NCBI GenBank assembly: GCA_034190875.2
Contig: CM067344.1
Coordinates: forward strand, 26,748,903-26,812,902
Origin: Urechis unicinctus
Taxonomy: Eukaryota > Annelida > Polychaeta > Xenopneusta > Urechidae
DNA length: 64,000 nt
Direction of reading: 5' to 3'
Below are positions 49,446 through 63,414 of this stretch, one piece after another. The notes under the pieces were generated by a model. It was not told where the DNA came from, ran no database searches, and saw only the letters and a program-made list of their open reading frames with translations. The first letter of the stretch is position 1, and every line of letters starts with the position of its first letter. The translations under genes and the position numbers were made by a program.

Positions 49446-51849
49446 GGTTAAAGTCATCCAGAAATGACTCGAAGCGTAAATGCAAGACGAAGCAACCTAA
49501 AGAGTGTAAATATCGATCCATTTCAAGTCGCCCAACTTAACCCGCGGCGGAATATTGAGAAAGATCTCAGACGAACACACCGGCAGGATGTCTACACAAT
49601 AACCAAGTATCTCATTTTGCTCGGAAATACAAACTCGCGATGCCATACCTCTACTTGCGTCACGTCCTGTAGGCAAATTGTCACTTTTACCATTGACTGC
49701 CGTAAAGTTGAGCTGCAATGACAGGAAGAAAGCGGAAAGGATGCCACCTGATGCATGTTACACTTCCTCACCAAGGCCGCTTGTAATTGCTCTGCTCTTA
49801 CTACAAGATCAAATTAATCATATTCACGTAAGTCGACGCTGATTATTTCTTAGGTCTGTTTAAAAATGGCTCATAAACTTAGTACTAGCAGAACAGTGTA
49901 ATTATTAAAAGTAGACACTGCGATTTGACACTGCAAGCAAAAAGAATCATGTCTTTATATTGTCCACAGCAGCAGGTAATACTGTCATTGGCCAAATTTA
50001 TGGTGTCTCATGAATTGGCCCACAGATCCTAGCAGTATCTGATAATTACCAACCACATATTCTTAGCTGCTCGTTTGGAATTACAATTCAAGCCGCGACA
50101 TTTGAAAAGCGCAGCTAGAAAAGCAAGCAATTTACTCCGTTGTCGATTAAAATGTTTGATATTCAATACTTATCATGTCAGTTGCGATGACTAAATAATA
50201 ATATATAGTATAAACAGTATTGAGGCATTTACTGATGCCAATAAACTATGAAGCAAAAATAATATAATAAATGGTGAATTTTGTACAATTCATCTTTGAA
50301 TGATATACGAGGTATTGGTCGCTTAATGCAGTCATCGTACAACTCTGCGAATCACTTTAGGTTTAGCAAGTATCACTGTTGTAGAATCAGTGGACATGGG
50401 CAGTTAAAAACGTTATGGTCTACGTCAAAACATAACGATGTGTGGCTCTCAACGAACACTACAACGTACAGGTATGCTGCAGGGTGCTCTGCACTCAATG
50501 AGAGAGCGTATTGATTTCTTATGGCATGCACTGCCTTACTTACGCATCGAGTCATGACGGCAGTTGGGATGGAAATGTCAGAGATATAGCGCTGCGCACA
50601 AACAGCCATTTGTTCTGCTCAATTACACTTGCTTTGTGGTTAGTTACTTTGTCAATATCACCATAACATATGTAGTCGTATGTTCACTTCAGCTGGGAAC
50701 ATCCAGAACAATAGACTACTCAGTCGTAATTTATTTTTAAAAGTAGCTTTATATGTAGTAATATGTTGAAGCAATAGCTCAATCGCATAAATAGCTTGCT
50801 TGCTAGGTATTGATTTAATGAAAGCAATCGCTTATTTGTAGCAAATGAACAAATACCATATACATTCGAAGGGTATTTTATATTAATCTATTACTTCGAT
50901 AAGGAGGAGTAGCTGAATAAAAGTTCCTTTTGCATCCGATAAGAATGACTGACGTTGGATTTTGGAATGAACGATTAAGCCGCTAGTCATTAGGAAAGCC
51001 TGCAAAAAACTATGTAGAAACGTATTATTTTCATCAAAAAGCTTTAACAAATAGATGCACAATCACAATAGCTCTGAGGGGAATTTACCGTATCATTTGG
51101 TCGCATTAATATTTATAACTGAACATAAACTCAGCCAATGCTGACAAGTAACTTTGTAACAAAAATACTTATGTGCTGCAAGACTTGTGACATATGACAT
51201 TATGAATAAAGATAGCAATAGCAATTCATGGTTGGTATGCTTGTGAAAATGACACATATTTCGAGCTCAATATATATATGTCAATAGATATGGTTGGAAC
51301 GGTATTATTCACATGAATTATTTGTTGATATTGCAAGAGATCGCGGTTTTAATATAGTTATCTCCTTTTAATTCCGCCAATCGATTGCAAAAAATGACAT
51401 CAAGAAAATCAAAGATGTATTTTCAATTGACACGCCATAAACTGATTGCCATTTGGGGCATGACAAGAGCTTCATTGTTATACAATTCTGTGTTTAACTG
51501 CTATGTGGAGACGGCTGGCCACATTAAAAAATGCATTGTTCCATTGTCATCTAAACATTATAAAAATCGACGAACCATATATTGATATAATGTGGCTGAA
51601 TGATGCTTGTAGGATTCAGATTGTATAGTGGTTTGTCAAGTTCTCTAGCCCAGGTGTGATAGTTGTCTATCAGGGCGGATCGGAAATATGCAAATTGGGT
51701 TATTTAATGATCGAATTCGACCTGATGAGATAGTACTCTCAAAATACAATTACAACATAGAAACTTAACCATTACACTGTGCTTGTTATTGCAAATCAAC
51801 TACCACTTATTCGGTTGAACATTTTTTGAGACATTCGAGTTTACTCTGA

Positions 51850-52044
51850 TCATTTGTCGTTCATCTTGTCATTTACTAAATCACGCAGGTCTAATGTGTA
51901 GTTATTGGAAGTGATCCACATCATGGCAGGCATCTTAGTGTATGGCTTGAAGGCGGCAACTTTTAAAGACTGCAATTTAGGTCTGTCGATACGTAAGTGA
52001 ATTCGCGCATCGGATGTTATGTCTAGGTGCTGCAAACCCAACAT
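51850..52044 (-). CDS. Conserved hypothetical exon, tandem copy 2
   Basis: A 64-codon frame with ARIHLRIDRPKLQSLKVAAF and KMPAMMWITSNNYTLDLRD, nearly identical in copy 3. TTTGCAG before CACCTAGAC is a possible acceptor. The spacing of leucines faintly recalls a leucine-rich repeat, but I would not assign it. Copy 1 carries stops. Confidence 0.35.
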   Translation of the reverse strand: MLGLQHLDITSDARIHLRIDRPKLQSLKVAAFKPYTKMPAMMWITSNNYTLDLRDLVNDKMNDK

Positions 52045-52454
52045 GTGTAAAGCCTATCAAATGTCATTTCTGCAATGTAACATGTGAAAAGCAGAGTTTT
52101 CTTTTCCAGTCGTTCAGCAATTTATTCATAGTCATGCCCTCTAAACTGACGTCATGATATATCTTGCAATAATGTTGTGTCATCATAGCGTGGTCAAACC
52201 TGATCACGTTATGCTTTTCGTGTTAGCAAGTTTTGGTTCTTTGTATCATTGTCTTCATTGTCCATTATGATAAAGCATGAGGAAATAAAACATTATTAGG
52301 GTAATGAATGGTAATGATGCAAAACTCCAGTTTTCAGAGTTTAAGATGGAGTAATATGGTTTTCAACCACTCAGTCGTGTTTATACCATTCACCTAGAAC
52401 ATGCTGTAATCCGGTCCTATGCAGACAGGGTAGTTGCATGGGACGTGGAAAGGG

Positions 52455-52476
52455 AGGTGGGGGGGGGGGGGGGGGT
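52455..52476 (+). repeat. Poly-G tract
   Basis: A run of about 20 G residues (52457-52475) within copy 2; copy 3 has a shorter GGGTGGGGGTGG at the matching place. Confidence 0.9.
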
Positions 52477-55400
52477 AATGCAAGGATGGAGGACTATATG
52501 GGCTATGACCAAAGGGACCACAGGGGGGAAGCCTGTACGGTGCTGTGACATCGTGTGTATGAAGGGGCATTGAGTATATTTACCACGCAGTTGACTGTAA
52601 CTGCGTGTCACGATTATAGACGATTCTGGGAATCAATTTACCGAGCCAAGTTAATTTGATACATATGTTTATATTCATATGTTTTATGTCTGGACGTGTT
52701 CACGAAACATAAGAATACATTTAACAACATGCCACGTCAGTGTTATTACATGATCTTGGTAGATACGTTGCTTATGAAATTTGTACTGGAAGCTTAAGAG
52801 CCAAAATTGAGCATGGAATTCGTTGTCCATTATATGATACATCTGCATTTTTTTAATTGATAATAGGCTATTTAGAATGTGTGTAAATTGTGGCATTCCA
52901 CATAATAAACACACAAGGGTATGTGATAAAGACAAAATTTTATCCATATAAATGTGACTATTTAATCCATAGTATCATTCGTATTCCGCGTAAGATACTT
53001 CCCGAAAGTATACCCTGAAAGTAACCGTGCTTTGTCGACACAAACGTACGTTCTGGAAAATATATTTCTGATTGTCTGCGAAGTTCTCATCTGATGTAGT
53101 GGGTAAAAAAATTTTCAATGCTGTAGGGTTCATTCAATGCCTAGACAGCCCGTTAAAAAACAGGTTAATTAGAAAGTTTGGGTCGTTTGATGGTCTTACG
53201 TCTTTATCTGCTTCAGCAGCCCTAGTATTGACCGCACCATGTAATTTGCTTACGCTATAATGAGTGTACTGACACTGAGAAAAACGCTAGAAAAGCAGTT
53301 GGTCTGCGATATTGTGTTCGTTATAGGTCGTATTCAATTCCCAGTAATAAGGTAGGTAAGGCAAGGACAAGAGACAAGCCTTGTATATATATTACGTTAC
53401 CCTTGATCGCTATATTACTATGGATCGGAATACCCCAACCCCCTAAGCGAAAGCAACTTGAATGACGCTGTTATTACCATAATTATGCCAAACCGATCTT
53501 GGTTCAAAACATTTTATAATCGCGTGAATAAAACAATAAGACACCTGAGTAGCTGAGAAATTTGGATTTACGATCACCGACCTTGCATTCATCAAGTTTT
53601 AAGTCCAACATTTGAGGTTGTTAAATGCCATTGATTGCCGTCTAATTTGATATAATAAATCACAAAAAAAACCTTACACAGTTAAGCCGTTGGCTAGATT
53701 ACCTTGCAAAAACGTGTTATAATCCATTATAGGCTATCGCTTCCTTTATCATTAAACCATTGCAAAACACGGAACATTGAACACGGAACAATTACCCTAA
53801 ATAACATTATAGTTCTCTTAACTATAGATATTTTACTTTGTCTGGGATTCAGCATTATTCTCGTGGACAGAAAATCGGTTATCTTTAACTTGACCCGATT
53901 TTTCACATACATTTAACTATCAAGTAGCTACAAGTCGTAGTTTATGTAGACTATTTTATTAATATATTTAGACTAATACACATTATAATTAAATCTAGAT
54001 TTCCAGGAAAAGAGGGAAGAACTCATGACAAATGGTGACATTTAGGATCGGCTAAATGAATCCCAATGGCGCTATTGGCTAACATTCGGCTTATATATGA
54101 CATACTAATATTGTTACGTTAAGCACTGTGCGTCATTGCAATCCCCATCGTTTGAAATGTAAACCCCATAGCGCCAATATAATGTGGCATTCATCATCAT
54201 AGATTGAATCAATAACATCCTCCCTTATGTTTCACGCTTCATTGTGATGTTTTTGATGATTTATATTAGGTATAGTTGGAAGTTGAGCGTGGTATATGCC
54301 CCGCTCATGATGTGTTATTACCGATGTTTATGTAATCATCCATACCAAATATGACTCTTCAGTCTGTACCCAAGCGTGTGTCAAAGTACCATACAGAAAA
54401 CATCCTGGTAGCCTATCGAAAACATCCTGGTAGCCGATCGAAAACATCCTGGTAGCCGGTCTCATGAAGTTGCATCACTAATCAACGGTTATAACGAGAT
54501 GTTAGGGACGATTTGCAAATCCTGGTGGTTTAATCGACTACCAAGGCGTGCACAAGATTGCCATTTAACAAGAATTAACTCGCAAAATTACTACAATACC
54601 GACAGATTAGAGAGACAACGACAAAAGCGATAATACTACTTGATCAAATGTGGAATTATAGTCATGCTAAACTACATGCCAAAAGAGTTGACTTGATCAG
54701 CGAATTATAATGCAAGGCATCCCTTTGATTCTGAATGCAGATACTAGCGCTCAGATCTCTACGTATCTTTTAACACCCCTACAGTATATCTGTAAGGTAT
54801 TCTATTGAAGCTTTATAGCATGAAATCACCATAAATGTGAATAATTTCTTCTCTTCGGGAGAAAATGATAGCAATTACGATTTGTGTGGTCTAGTTGGTC
54901 ATTGTTTGTCATTGTTAATGTCATTGAAACATCATATTGCAAAAGTAGTTTCCCATGTTTGTTTTCGTCATTTTCAATTATCTTTTGCTCTGTGGCTATT
55001 ATTTGCAATCAGTTATTCAGCAAGAACGCATTTAAAGCATCACATCTACATTTGGTAGCTGTTGAGGTAGTAACACGAGCACTGCAATTATTTGTTAGAT
55101 GTCACATTCCTAATTACAGTAGTTATACCCCAGCATGAATCAGAATGCAATATCCATGTGTGAAACTGTTCTTGATGTAAAGAATAAAACGATTGGCTAA
55201 TTAAGTATTTATATATTCGCCAATACTATGATATCATAAATGTGAGTACCATGAATGTCGTCGATCCTTTGCCTTAACTTTCCTGTAAACAAGGGAATGA
55301 AATTATTTTTATGTCAATGCATTATTTATTTGCATCAAATATCGGTTTATTTATTTATTCATATATACTAAGGTAACATGCATTATGTTCTTTTCATACA

Positions 55401-56239
55401 TAAAACGTTTCCCGAATCATGTCGTCTTCTTATTTTTCTTTCTTTTATTTGCACCTAGATCCGGCTGAACTTGTTTTCTATGCTACAGAGAAATGACGTC
55501 ATAAGGGTTTACTATAGCCTCTGCATTGTTGCTTGACCGCACATTTCCATATTGATATGTAAGATAATGGTAATTACACATGGTTGTTTAATTAGTGTTA
55601 ACTTATTACCATAATGATCCGTCGATCGTAGATAACAAAATTATAAATAACGCGATTGTCCATATAGTTTATGAAGTGTTTAGTTCAGGAACGATTTACT
55701 GATTTTCATGCATCTACTTCACACATACTTTTCCCGATAAAGCGCCTACTATGGTTGTACCCGTAAAATAGGCTAGCCGCTGCGCACAAATGCCTGCTCC
55801 GAGATCCGATATGTTGTAAATTGTTATGTTACATGCAATGAGAGGGCAAAAACGGAACACAATCGATAAATGAGGGAAGCAAATGTCCTTGAGCGATAGC
55901 CAGATGCACAAGCCAAATAGGTACAGTTTTTGGAACTCACACATCCATAACCTTTGAGTTGATATGCATTTGACAGCAACAAGGAGCATAGGTGTAATGT
56001 AATTAACTGAACTCATCTGTTGTGACATATAGCGATGTCGGAGTCTAAAATATTTTGCAGCCTATGTGTTCCTCCTAGAACAACTAGTTTATCGAAACTC
56101 GGAAACGTGGATAATTGTTAGGCCATACATTATATATTTACCTACCAAAAGCCATTTTCCGTTGGATGTGGCATCCCCAACTGTGTAAATTCGTTGCATA
56201 GATAAATGGGTATTTAATACTTCAGATAACTACATATAC

Positions 56240-56433
56240 CTTTTATTGACGACAACACAATCAATGTAGTCTAGATCCTCCCATACAGGTAAGACTCCCG
56301 TTGCCTGGCCACTGAGTCTTGAGAAATCATCCGTCCTCAAATGATTCTTGTTGAACTTGCACGCCGTCTTAGTGTAGCCCAATCTCTGAGTGTAGCCCGT
56401 ATAAGGGAATGTTGAATAATATCCAATAGCCAT
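56240..56433 (-). CDS. Hypothetical coding exon, tandem copy 2
   Basis: Same 64-codon open segment as at 42882-43075, starting MAIGYYSTFPYTGYTQRLGY, with a GTATAT donor. The reading frame is preserved with several replacements. The candidate downstream acceptor CTATGCAG of copy 1 reads CTATGCAAC here, so splicing to that exon would be lost in copy 2. Confidence 0.4.
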
Positions 56434-56776
56434 TCGAAACCCTCTAGGTCACGTTTGTATTCACTTGAAGCCCTGTTAAAATAGACGACAGCAATCTGGC
56501 AATGGCACCATGTCTACTTAAAAGTCTGGACAATTTAGGAGATAAATGTTAATGGATTATTCAGAAGACATCATTTCCATGTTAACATTTTGCTGTGAAC
56601 CCTGGGTGAAAGCTGGCATGATGGTGGTCACGTGCTTCAAGGACGCACTGTGAATTGATGCCAGCAAGGTACGGCTGAGCAGACCGGCACATATTACTTT
56701 GAGAATGATAGCTCCTTTGAAACCAGCCCCCGGCCCGCAGTTCTCAGCCCGGCTTGCAAATTGAGCTCAGAGACAT

Positions 56777-57419
56777 TCACTTCAACGATGTTTTTTTGTC
56801 ATTTGAAATGATAAAACAGAAATAGAATTTCTTATATGCTTCTTGCGAACATTTCGTCATAGCACACAAAAAGGTAAATTAGGTTGCCGATGTCGGACGA
56901 TGTGAATAATTCATAATGGAAATAGCTGGCCATGTCTTCTTAAATAAGCCAGCAGGCGTGATATATGCAGTCTCATATTACATTGCTTCTTAACATATAT
57001 AATTAAGGCCAGTTATGTTTCTCATTTCGTCTTTTGTCATACAGCTAGTAAGTTGAAACCTTCTCTCTCTATGTATGCATGATATATTTGTAGTATTCGT
57101 CTGAGTATGCACGTGGTAATATTGACATAATTAGTTGTTCAGTTCGAATAGTCCCAGGATGTATATTGATGTGACAGAGCATATAAAGGTCGGTCGTTAT
57201 AGGCATATTATCAGACATTGATATCAGAAATTATGTCTACAATACAAGCATCGTTAGACCATTGATACGATGTTCTTGATAGTGAAAATCGGAACAGCTG
57301 AACATACCTGTCGGACAAGTAAGCGTCCATTCAATGGATTATTTGAAAGAATCGAGCTGGCTATTTCAAGATAACTCATTTGCTATCCATCCATTAAATC
57401 CGTGGTCTAACGAATCAAT
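56777..57419. other. Unique spacer between tandem copies 2 and 3
   Basis: About 0.64 kb not shared with the first spacer; no gene seen. Confidence 0.5.
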
Positions 57420-57722
57420 GTCAACAAACAAAATTCGTCTAGATAGCGGGTTTAACTTGTAAACATAAATTAAATTAAGCCCATATTCTATGAGTGCTCC
57501 CACAATGGTAACAAAGCATGCACTCGTGGCCATCACGGGGGCGATGAAAATAGTAATGGAAATATTAGCCTCGCCTATTCACATAAGCACACAAGCGCAA
57601 ACACTGATATCCTCTGACATATGAATAAAAATTACCGCGATTAGTTTTGTCGCGCCAAAAATCAACTTGTAGCTCAAAGTAGCTCGTAAGCGTGGGCACT
57701 GGCGGTAATTGCATCATACATT

Positions 57723-58022
57723 ATGTGGCGACAAGTTTTAGTGCCTGTTATTCGATACGCTTGTGGATACATGAAGGTAATAGTTTATGTACCTTATCCG
57801 AAATCAACATCAGTGCCTATGAAACTCTATATTGCCTCTAAGTGTGTAGCCGCCTCTAAGGGTGTTAGTCAATGTCTTCATGTGGTTGTTATAGAGACAG
57901 CCAGACAAAGTGCACCACCCGTTCATGCATCTGATGTAACGTATTTGCGTCGGTGTGCACTGATTGGCGTTACGCTTAGACCTCTAGCTCACCTAGCAGC
58001 AACGGTGGACAAAATTCCATGA
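57723..58022 (+). other. Conserved open stretch in tandem copies 2 and 3
   Basis: A 99-codon frame with SKCVAASKGVSQCLHVVVIE and YLRRCALIGVTLRPLAHLAA. Copy 2 (45509-45742) has 77 codons of the same frame; copy 1 is rearranged here. No domain was recognised, and it may be non-coding. Confidence 0.25.
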
Positions 58023-60058
58023 GAATCATGTATTTTTGTTAACTGTTGGTAGAGGAGATAGGACTTTACACAGTTTCAAAGCGTTGCGAACGAATACAGT
58101 CTTAACTATACGCCAACGTTGACATGCTGCTCTAGTATATGTTACATTAGAAGTTTAATATGGCTGAAGCTGAGAATAATTAAACCTCGGGCCTCGGTAC
58201 ACACCGACCACCATGTAGATGCCACAGCGCCAAGCTGATTCGCGTATATCATTTTGGTGCTTTTTCCTTATATGCACATCGTTCTGACTGCGTTGATACG
58301 AACATGATATCCACTGGCTTCATCTTAAAGCACCGGTGCTTTTGAGGCGAACCATAATGATGTGCATATCATTAGCATGTGAAATGTATGTAAAATGTAT
58401 GTGTGGGTCCACTGTCAATAGCACACCCCACTGTACATTGATATCCCTTTTGGTCGGCTGTTATTTCTATTGGCTTAATTCTTAATTAACTTCCGCTGGT
58501 TTGTTGTGTTGGTAATCGAATTCCACATCACGGGTATTATTGTCTTTTCAGCATACTGGTGCTAAGTACTCATGACTCCGGGGACATTCGTACATTTGGA
58601 CAGAACATATAGACAGAAAAGAATTAAGAGGGACATATAATGATCAAAATGGTGGATATTACTATATCTTTGACAGTACTCTTTGAAGAAGCTGACATTT
58701 TCACGCAATATAGTCGCAGACTAGCCTACACCGCTTTACTTACCGGGGCATCACTTTTAGGTCTACTTTGAATGGGCCGCTTTATTTAGCGTCGTCAATG
58801 AAGATGTCGAAATTGCATGTTGTTGGTCCCTGACAATATCAGCTTGCAATAAGCAGTTGTCTGTTAGCACGGTTTCATGAGAGAGCTGCTTTATGCGCAA
58901 GCAACCTCATCTACATATGCGATACCATTTTAACCATACAAAACCAAGCCTCCACCGAGGCTTTCGTGCACGATGTAACACCGTAACGCGATGCGCTAAT
59001 ATGAAATACAACATCCGACGACTGGAACACCAACGGATCCATAGAGTGGGTAATTCACTGATTGATCGCTACCAACGGTGCAATAAAGTCGTCTAACCAA
59101 ATTGTTTTATTTTTTATCTTCCATTTCATCCGGGCTTCTTTGTCGCTCACCATCTGATAATGGGTTGCCTGCCATTACATGTTGACAACACAGCCGCGCA
59201 ACTAAGAAACAGCATTATGTGTGCAAAGCCAACCCCTCAATCGGGAGCACCTCTATCGTGCACTATACCTATTATATAATGTGGTAACCATACAGGGTCA
59301 CGAAGCCCAAGTATTGAGCCAATCTTCTTTCCAGAATTTATCGACAAACTGCAGCCCTGCAGCTGAAGTTAGTCTTGTGCAGGCATAGTTTTTGTAGTTG
59401 CGATCGAATGCGAAACATTGTAATCATGAGCACACGGCTTGATCCAGCTGTCCAGCTCGAATACGCATCGTCCCTCATTTTAACATTCTCTGTCTGAGAG
59501 GCAAATCTTTTTGTTAGAATTAACGCCTGAAAAAACTTTTGTCCATAACACAATTCGATGCAATAAGCATTTAATGCTTAGAAATATCACAAAAAGAAAT
59601 AACTGGTTAATTGCCCAGAACATCTGTTGACAATTATTACCTGCGAATGTAACGTATGTCAATGTGATCAAACCATTAGAGGCGGTGATCATTTTCAACT
59701 CCTTCATCAATGAATTTGTTAATTGAATTCATCATGTTATTAAAAACATGTAATAATATATTACAATCTGTTTTAAATGCTCCTACCCATTTATGAGAGC
59801 GCGTGTGAAGTATGTTCGGAGTGGTAAATTCACTGAAATACATAAGAGCAACAATCACTCGGGTCCATTTTGATGTTGAATCAATGCTTTCCATCGAGAC
59901 AATTTCGATTATGCGCATAGATGTTAGTATAAACCCCGATGTGAAATGTGAACATAAAAACTGTGCTGCTTTATAAACTCCGAACTTCCTGATCTTAAAA
60001 AATGTAATCCATCATACCATCACAATCACACGTAACAACGATAAAGATCAGGAAATTA

Positions 60059-60268
60059 TCAGTGTATTTCTTTTTTCTTGTTTGAGCTAGGGGATGTTGA
60101 CGAATCCACCCTGACTACGGTGGATGAGGTAGCCGGCAGTGTTTTCGTAGTAGATGTTGGGGTCGTTGTCAGTGGGCTCGTTGGTGTCTTTAGAAATGGT
60201 TCAATCGGCATCGTATGCGTTGTTTCGTGTAGCAACTGTTGATGAATGGATACTAGTGCTGCCTGCAT
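60059..60268 (-). other. Thr/Pro-rich open stretch 3' of PAN copy 3
   Basis: Same frame as 47871-48080 (TTTPTSTTKTLPATSST). CACATGCAG just upstream could act as an acceptor. Role uncertain. Confidence 0.35.
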
Positions 60269-60281
60269 GTGATTATAGTGC

Positions 60282-61157
60282 TTAGTCAGATTGTGGGAGG
60301 ATCTTCTGGGGCAAGCTTGATTCTTTGGCAGGCCGTATCGTCACTGCGCCAGCAGTAGTAGACTCAGACGCGGTTAGTACAGTCTTCTGGGTTGTCGACG
60401 AAGGGAAGGGTGATTTACTGCAATACTTACTTAACGAGTGGTGCATCGTTGATACTCCATCTCCAGAATACAATCGGCAAGTAACCATGGCGCTTCCATG
60501 GCCAGACCAAACGGCAAAGGATCGACATCGTGCGTCTGAACTGCAGAACGAACCACAATGAATGACAGAAAAGGCTCGTTCTTGCTGGTAGAAGTTGTCT
60601 TGCCGAGGAAATGCGTTATGTTGGCAGCTGTAGTCGACGTATCTCAGATCGCCCACTGCGTAATAACAAAGCATGATAATAACAAACACATTCTGAATTA
60701 ATCATTGATATTCTCCGGTTTTTTTTTGTTTCTGGCCTCAAACTAGATTTGTTATGAATGTTTTATCGGTTTGTATATTTCGATAAACAGGGGTTACCTC
60801 AGACCCATAAAAATGCCATCTTATAAATCGTACTGCACTGGGCTACAAATTTCGAACGGCGCTGCTATGAGTAATCTATTTAGACATTTACCAGAATTAA
60901 GCTAACGATCGATCTTAGTCAAACCATTGGTACTTGATTGCTCCATATTAAATATGAACTTAGTAGAGGTCATATGTATATATATTTGTTGTCTGTAAAA
61001 TCCACGCTATTTTTAACCATAGTATCGTAACCATACCATATTCTTCGAATTTGAAAAGTATAGAATTGAATTACTCGCAATGATCTATTAGCAATAGTAA
61101 CTTACCAGTTAACGTCCCCATGCATAAAGCGAACACCCTAAGCACGTTGCATCCCAT
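60282..61157 (-). CDS. Secreted PAN/apple-like protein, copy 3
   Basis: Exons 61106-61157 and 60282-60655 give 141 residues, the longest of the three copies. Signal peptide as in copy 2 (MGCNVLRVFALCMGTLT). All six cysteines of the PAN-like domain are kept, with HCGSFCSSDARCRSFAVW and YCSKSPFPSS. The tail continues KTVLTASESTTAGAVTIRPA and ends PQKILPQSD. This is probably closest to the ancestral state and the best candidate for a working copy. A Thr/Pro-rich open stretch lies just downstream (60059-60268) and could be a further exon. Confidence 0.72.
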
Positions 61158-63219
61158 GGTTAAAGTCATCCAGAAATGACTCGAAGCCTAAGTGCAAGAC
61201 GAAGCAACCTAAAGAGTGTAAATATCGATCCATTTCAAGTCGCCCAACTTAACCCGCGGCGGAATATTGAGAAAGATCTCAGACGAACACACCGGCAGGA
61301 TGTCTACACAATAACCAAGTATCTCATTTTGCTCGGCAATACAAACTCGCGATGCCATACCTCTACTTGCGTCACGTCCTGTGGTTGCCCATGGGCAAAT
61401 TGTCACTTTTACCATTGACTGCCGTGAAGTTGAGCTGCAATGACAGGAAGGAAGCGGGAAGGATGCCACGTGATGTTACACCTCTTCACCAAGGCCGCTT
61501 GTAATTGCTCTGCGATGGCTTACTACAGGATGACTTACTACAAATTAATCATATTCACGTAAGTCGACACTGTACACGCTGATTATTTCTCTTATGGCTC
61601 ATAAACTCAGTACCAGAAGAATAGTGTAATTATCAAAAGTAGACACTGCGATTTGACACCGCAAGCAAAGACAATGCACCTTATATATTCGTTCTCAGAT
61701 TAGACTTTACTGAAGCATATTGTTAGACCCACTTTTATCGATAAGTGTTGATGGGTTTATCCGATCATGCAGACAACAGCTTTTACGACTCTTCTACAGA
61801 TGTAATAATCCATCACAACAACTGTCCTGTATCATCTACTGTAATGCTATTCGATGCACGTTGCTCATGTGCACGGATCCGCCATCCAACCCCTGGATTA
61901 ACCGGGATTCCCTTATAGTTACTTCTAAACAATGTTCTTTTCTGCTGCTTGACATGCACACGTCTTTATATTGTCAACAGCAGCAGGTAATGCTTATGGA
62001 TTATTTAATATCTGCTTTCTTGTGACCGTTTACAGATTGTTATAGACCGAATTTATGGTGCGTGAAACAAGTTTTATCTCATGACAAAATTGGCCCACAG
62101 ACCCTAGTAGTATTTGACAGTTACCATCCACTCATACCTAGCTGCTCGTTTGGAATTACAATTCAAGCCGCGACATTTGAAAAGCGCAGCTAGAAAAGCA
62201 AGCAGTTGACTCTGCCGTCGATTAAAACGTTCGACATTCAATACTTATCATGTCAGTTGCGATGACTAAATAATGGTATATAGTATAAACAGTACTGAGA
62301 CATTTACTGATGGCAATAAACTATGAAGCAAAAATAACATAATAGATTGTGAATTTTGTACTATTCATCTTTGAATGATATACGAGGTATTGGTCGCTTA
62401 ATGCAGTCATCGTACAACTCCGCGAATCACTTAAGGCTTAGTAAGCATCACTGTTGTAGAATCAGTGGACATGGGCAGTTACAAACGAATGCTACAATGT
62501 ACAGGTGTGCTCCAATGTGCTCCGCACCCAATGCGAGAGCGTATTGGTTTCTTATTGCACACACTGCCTTACTTACGCATCGAGTCATGACGGCAGTTGG
62601 GATGGAATTGTCAGAGATATAGCGCTGCACACAGACAGCCATTTGTTTTGCTCAATTACACTTGCTTTGTTGTTAGTTACTCTGTCAATATCGCCATTAC
62701 CTATGTAGTAGTCGTATGTTCACTTCAGCTGGGAATATACAGAACAATAGACTAATCAGTCTGTATTTTTTTTAAAGGTAGCTAGCACGCAATAATATAT
62801 TGAAGCAATAGCTCAATCGCATAAATAGTTTGCTTGCTAGGTATTGATCCAATGAAAGCAAATGAACAAATACCATATACATTCGAAGTGTATTGTATAT
62901 TAATCTAATACTTCGATAAGGAGGGGTAGCTATAAAGTTATAGAAATCGACGAACCATATATTGATATAATCTGGCTGAATGATGCTTTTAGGATTCAGA
63001 TTGTATAGTGGTATGTCAAGTTCTCCAGCCCAGGTGTGATAGTAGACTATCAGGGCGGATCGGAAATATGCAAATTGGGTTATTTAAAGACCTGATGAGA
63101 TAGTACACTCAAAATACAATTACAACATAGAAACTTAACCAGTACACTGTGCTTGTTATTGCCAATCAACTACTACGTATTCGGTTGAACCTTTTTTGAG
63201 ACATTCGAGTTTACTCTGA

Positions 63220-63414
63220 TCATTTGTCGTTCATCTTGTCAATTACTAAATAACGCCGGTCGAATGTGTAGTTATTGGAAGTGATCCACATCATGGCAGG
63301 CATCTTAGTGTATGGCTTGAAGGCGGCAACTTTTAAAGACTGCAATTTAGGTCTGTCGATACGTAAGTGAATTCGCGCATCGGATGTTATGTCTGGGTGC
63401 CGCAAACCCAGCAT
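63220..63414 (-). CDS. Conserved hypothetical exon, tandem copy 3
   Basis: A 64-codon frame nearly identical to 51850-52044, with RHPDITSDARIHLRIDRPKL and AAFKPYTKMPAMMWITSNN. No family recognised. Confidence 0.35.
   Translation of the reverse strand: MLGLRHPDITSDARIHLRIDRPKLQSLKVAAFKPYTKMPAMMWITSNNYTFDRRYLVIDKMNDK

Larger units (their letters stand above)
45287..56776. repeat. Tandem segmental duplication, copy 2
   Basis: Begins in similarity with copy 3 at TTCACATAAGCACACAAGCG (45288 and 57579) and ends near GCTCAGAGAC (56766-56775; GAACTCAGAGAC in copy 1). It has an insertion at about 48595-49035 not present in copies 1 and 3, and lacks the segment found at 36340-36600 in copy 1. Confidence 0.9.

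Noticed and set aside
51850-52044. Leucine-rich-repeat assignment for the conserved hypothetical exon
   Set aside because: The leucine spacing does not give a clean LxxLxLxxN motif; left unnamed.
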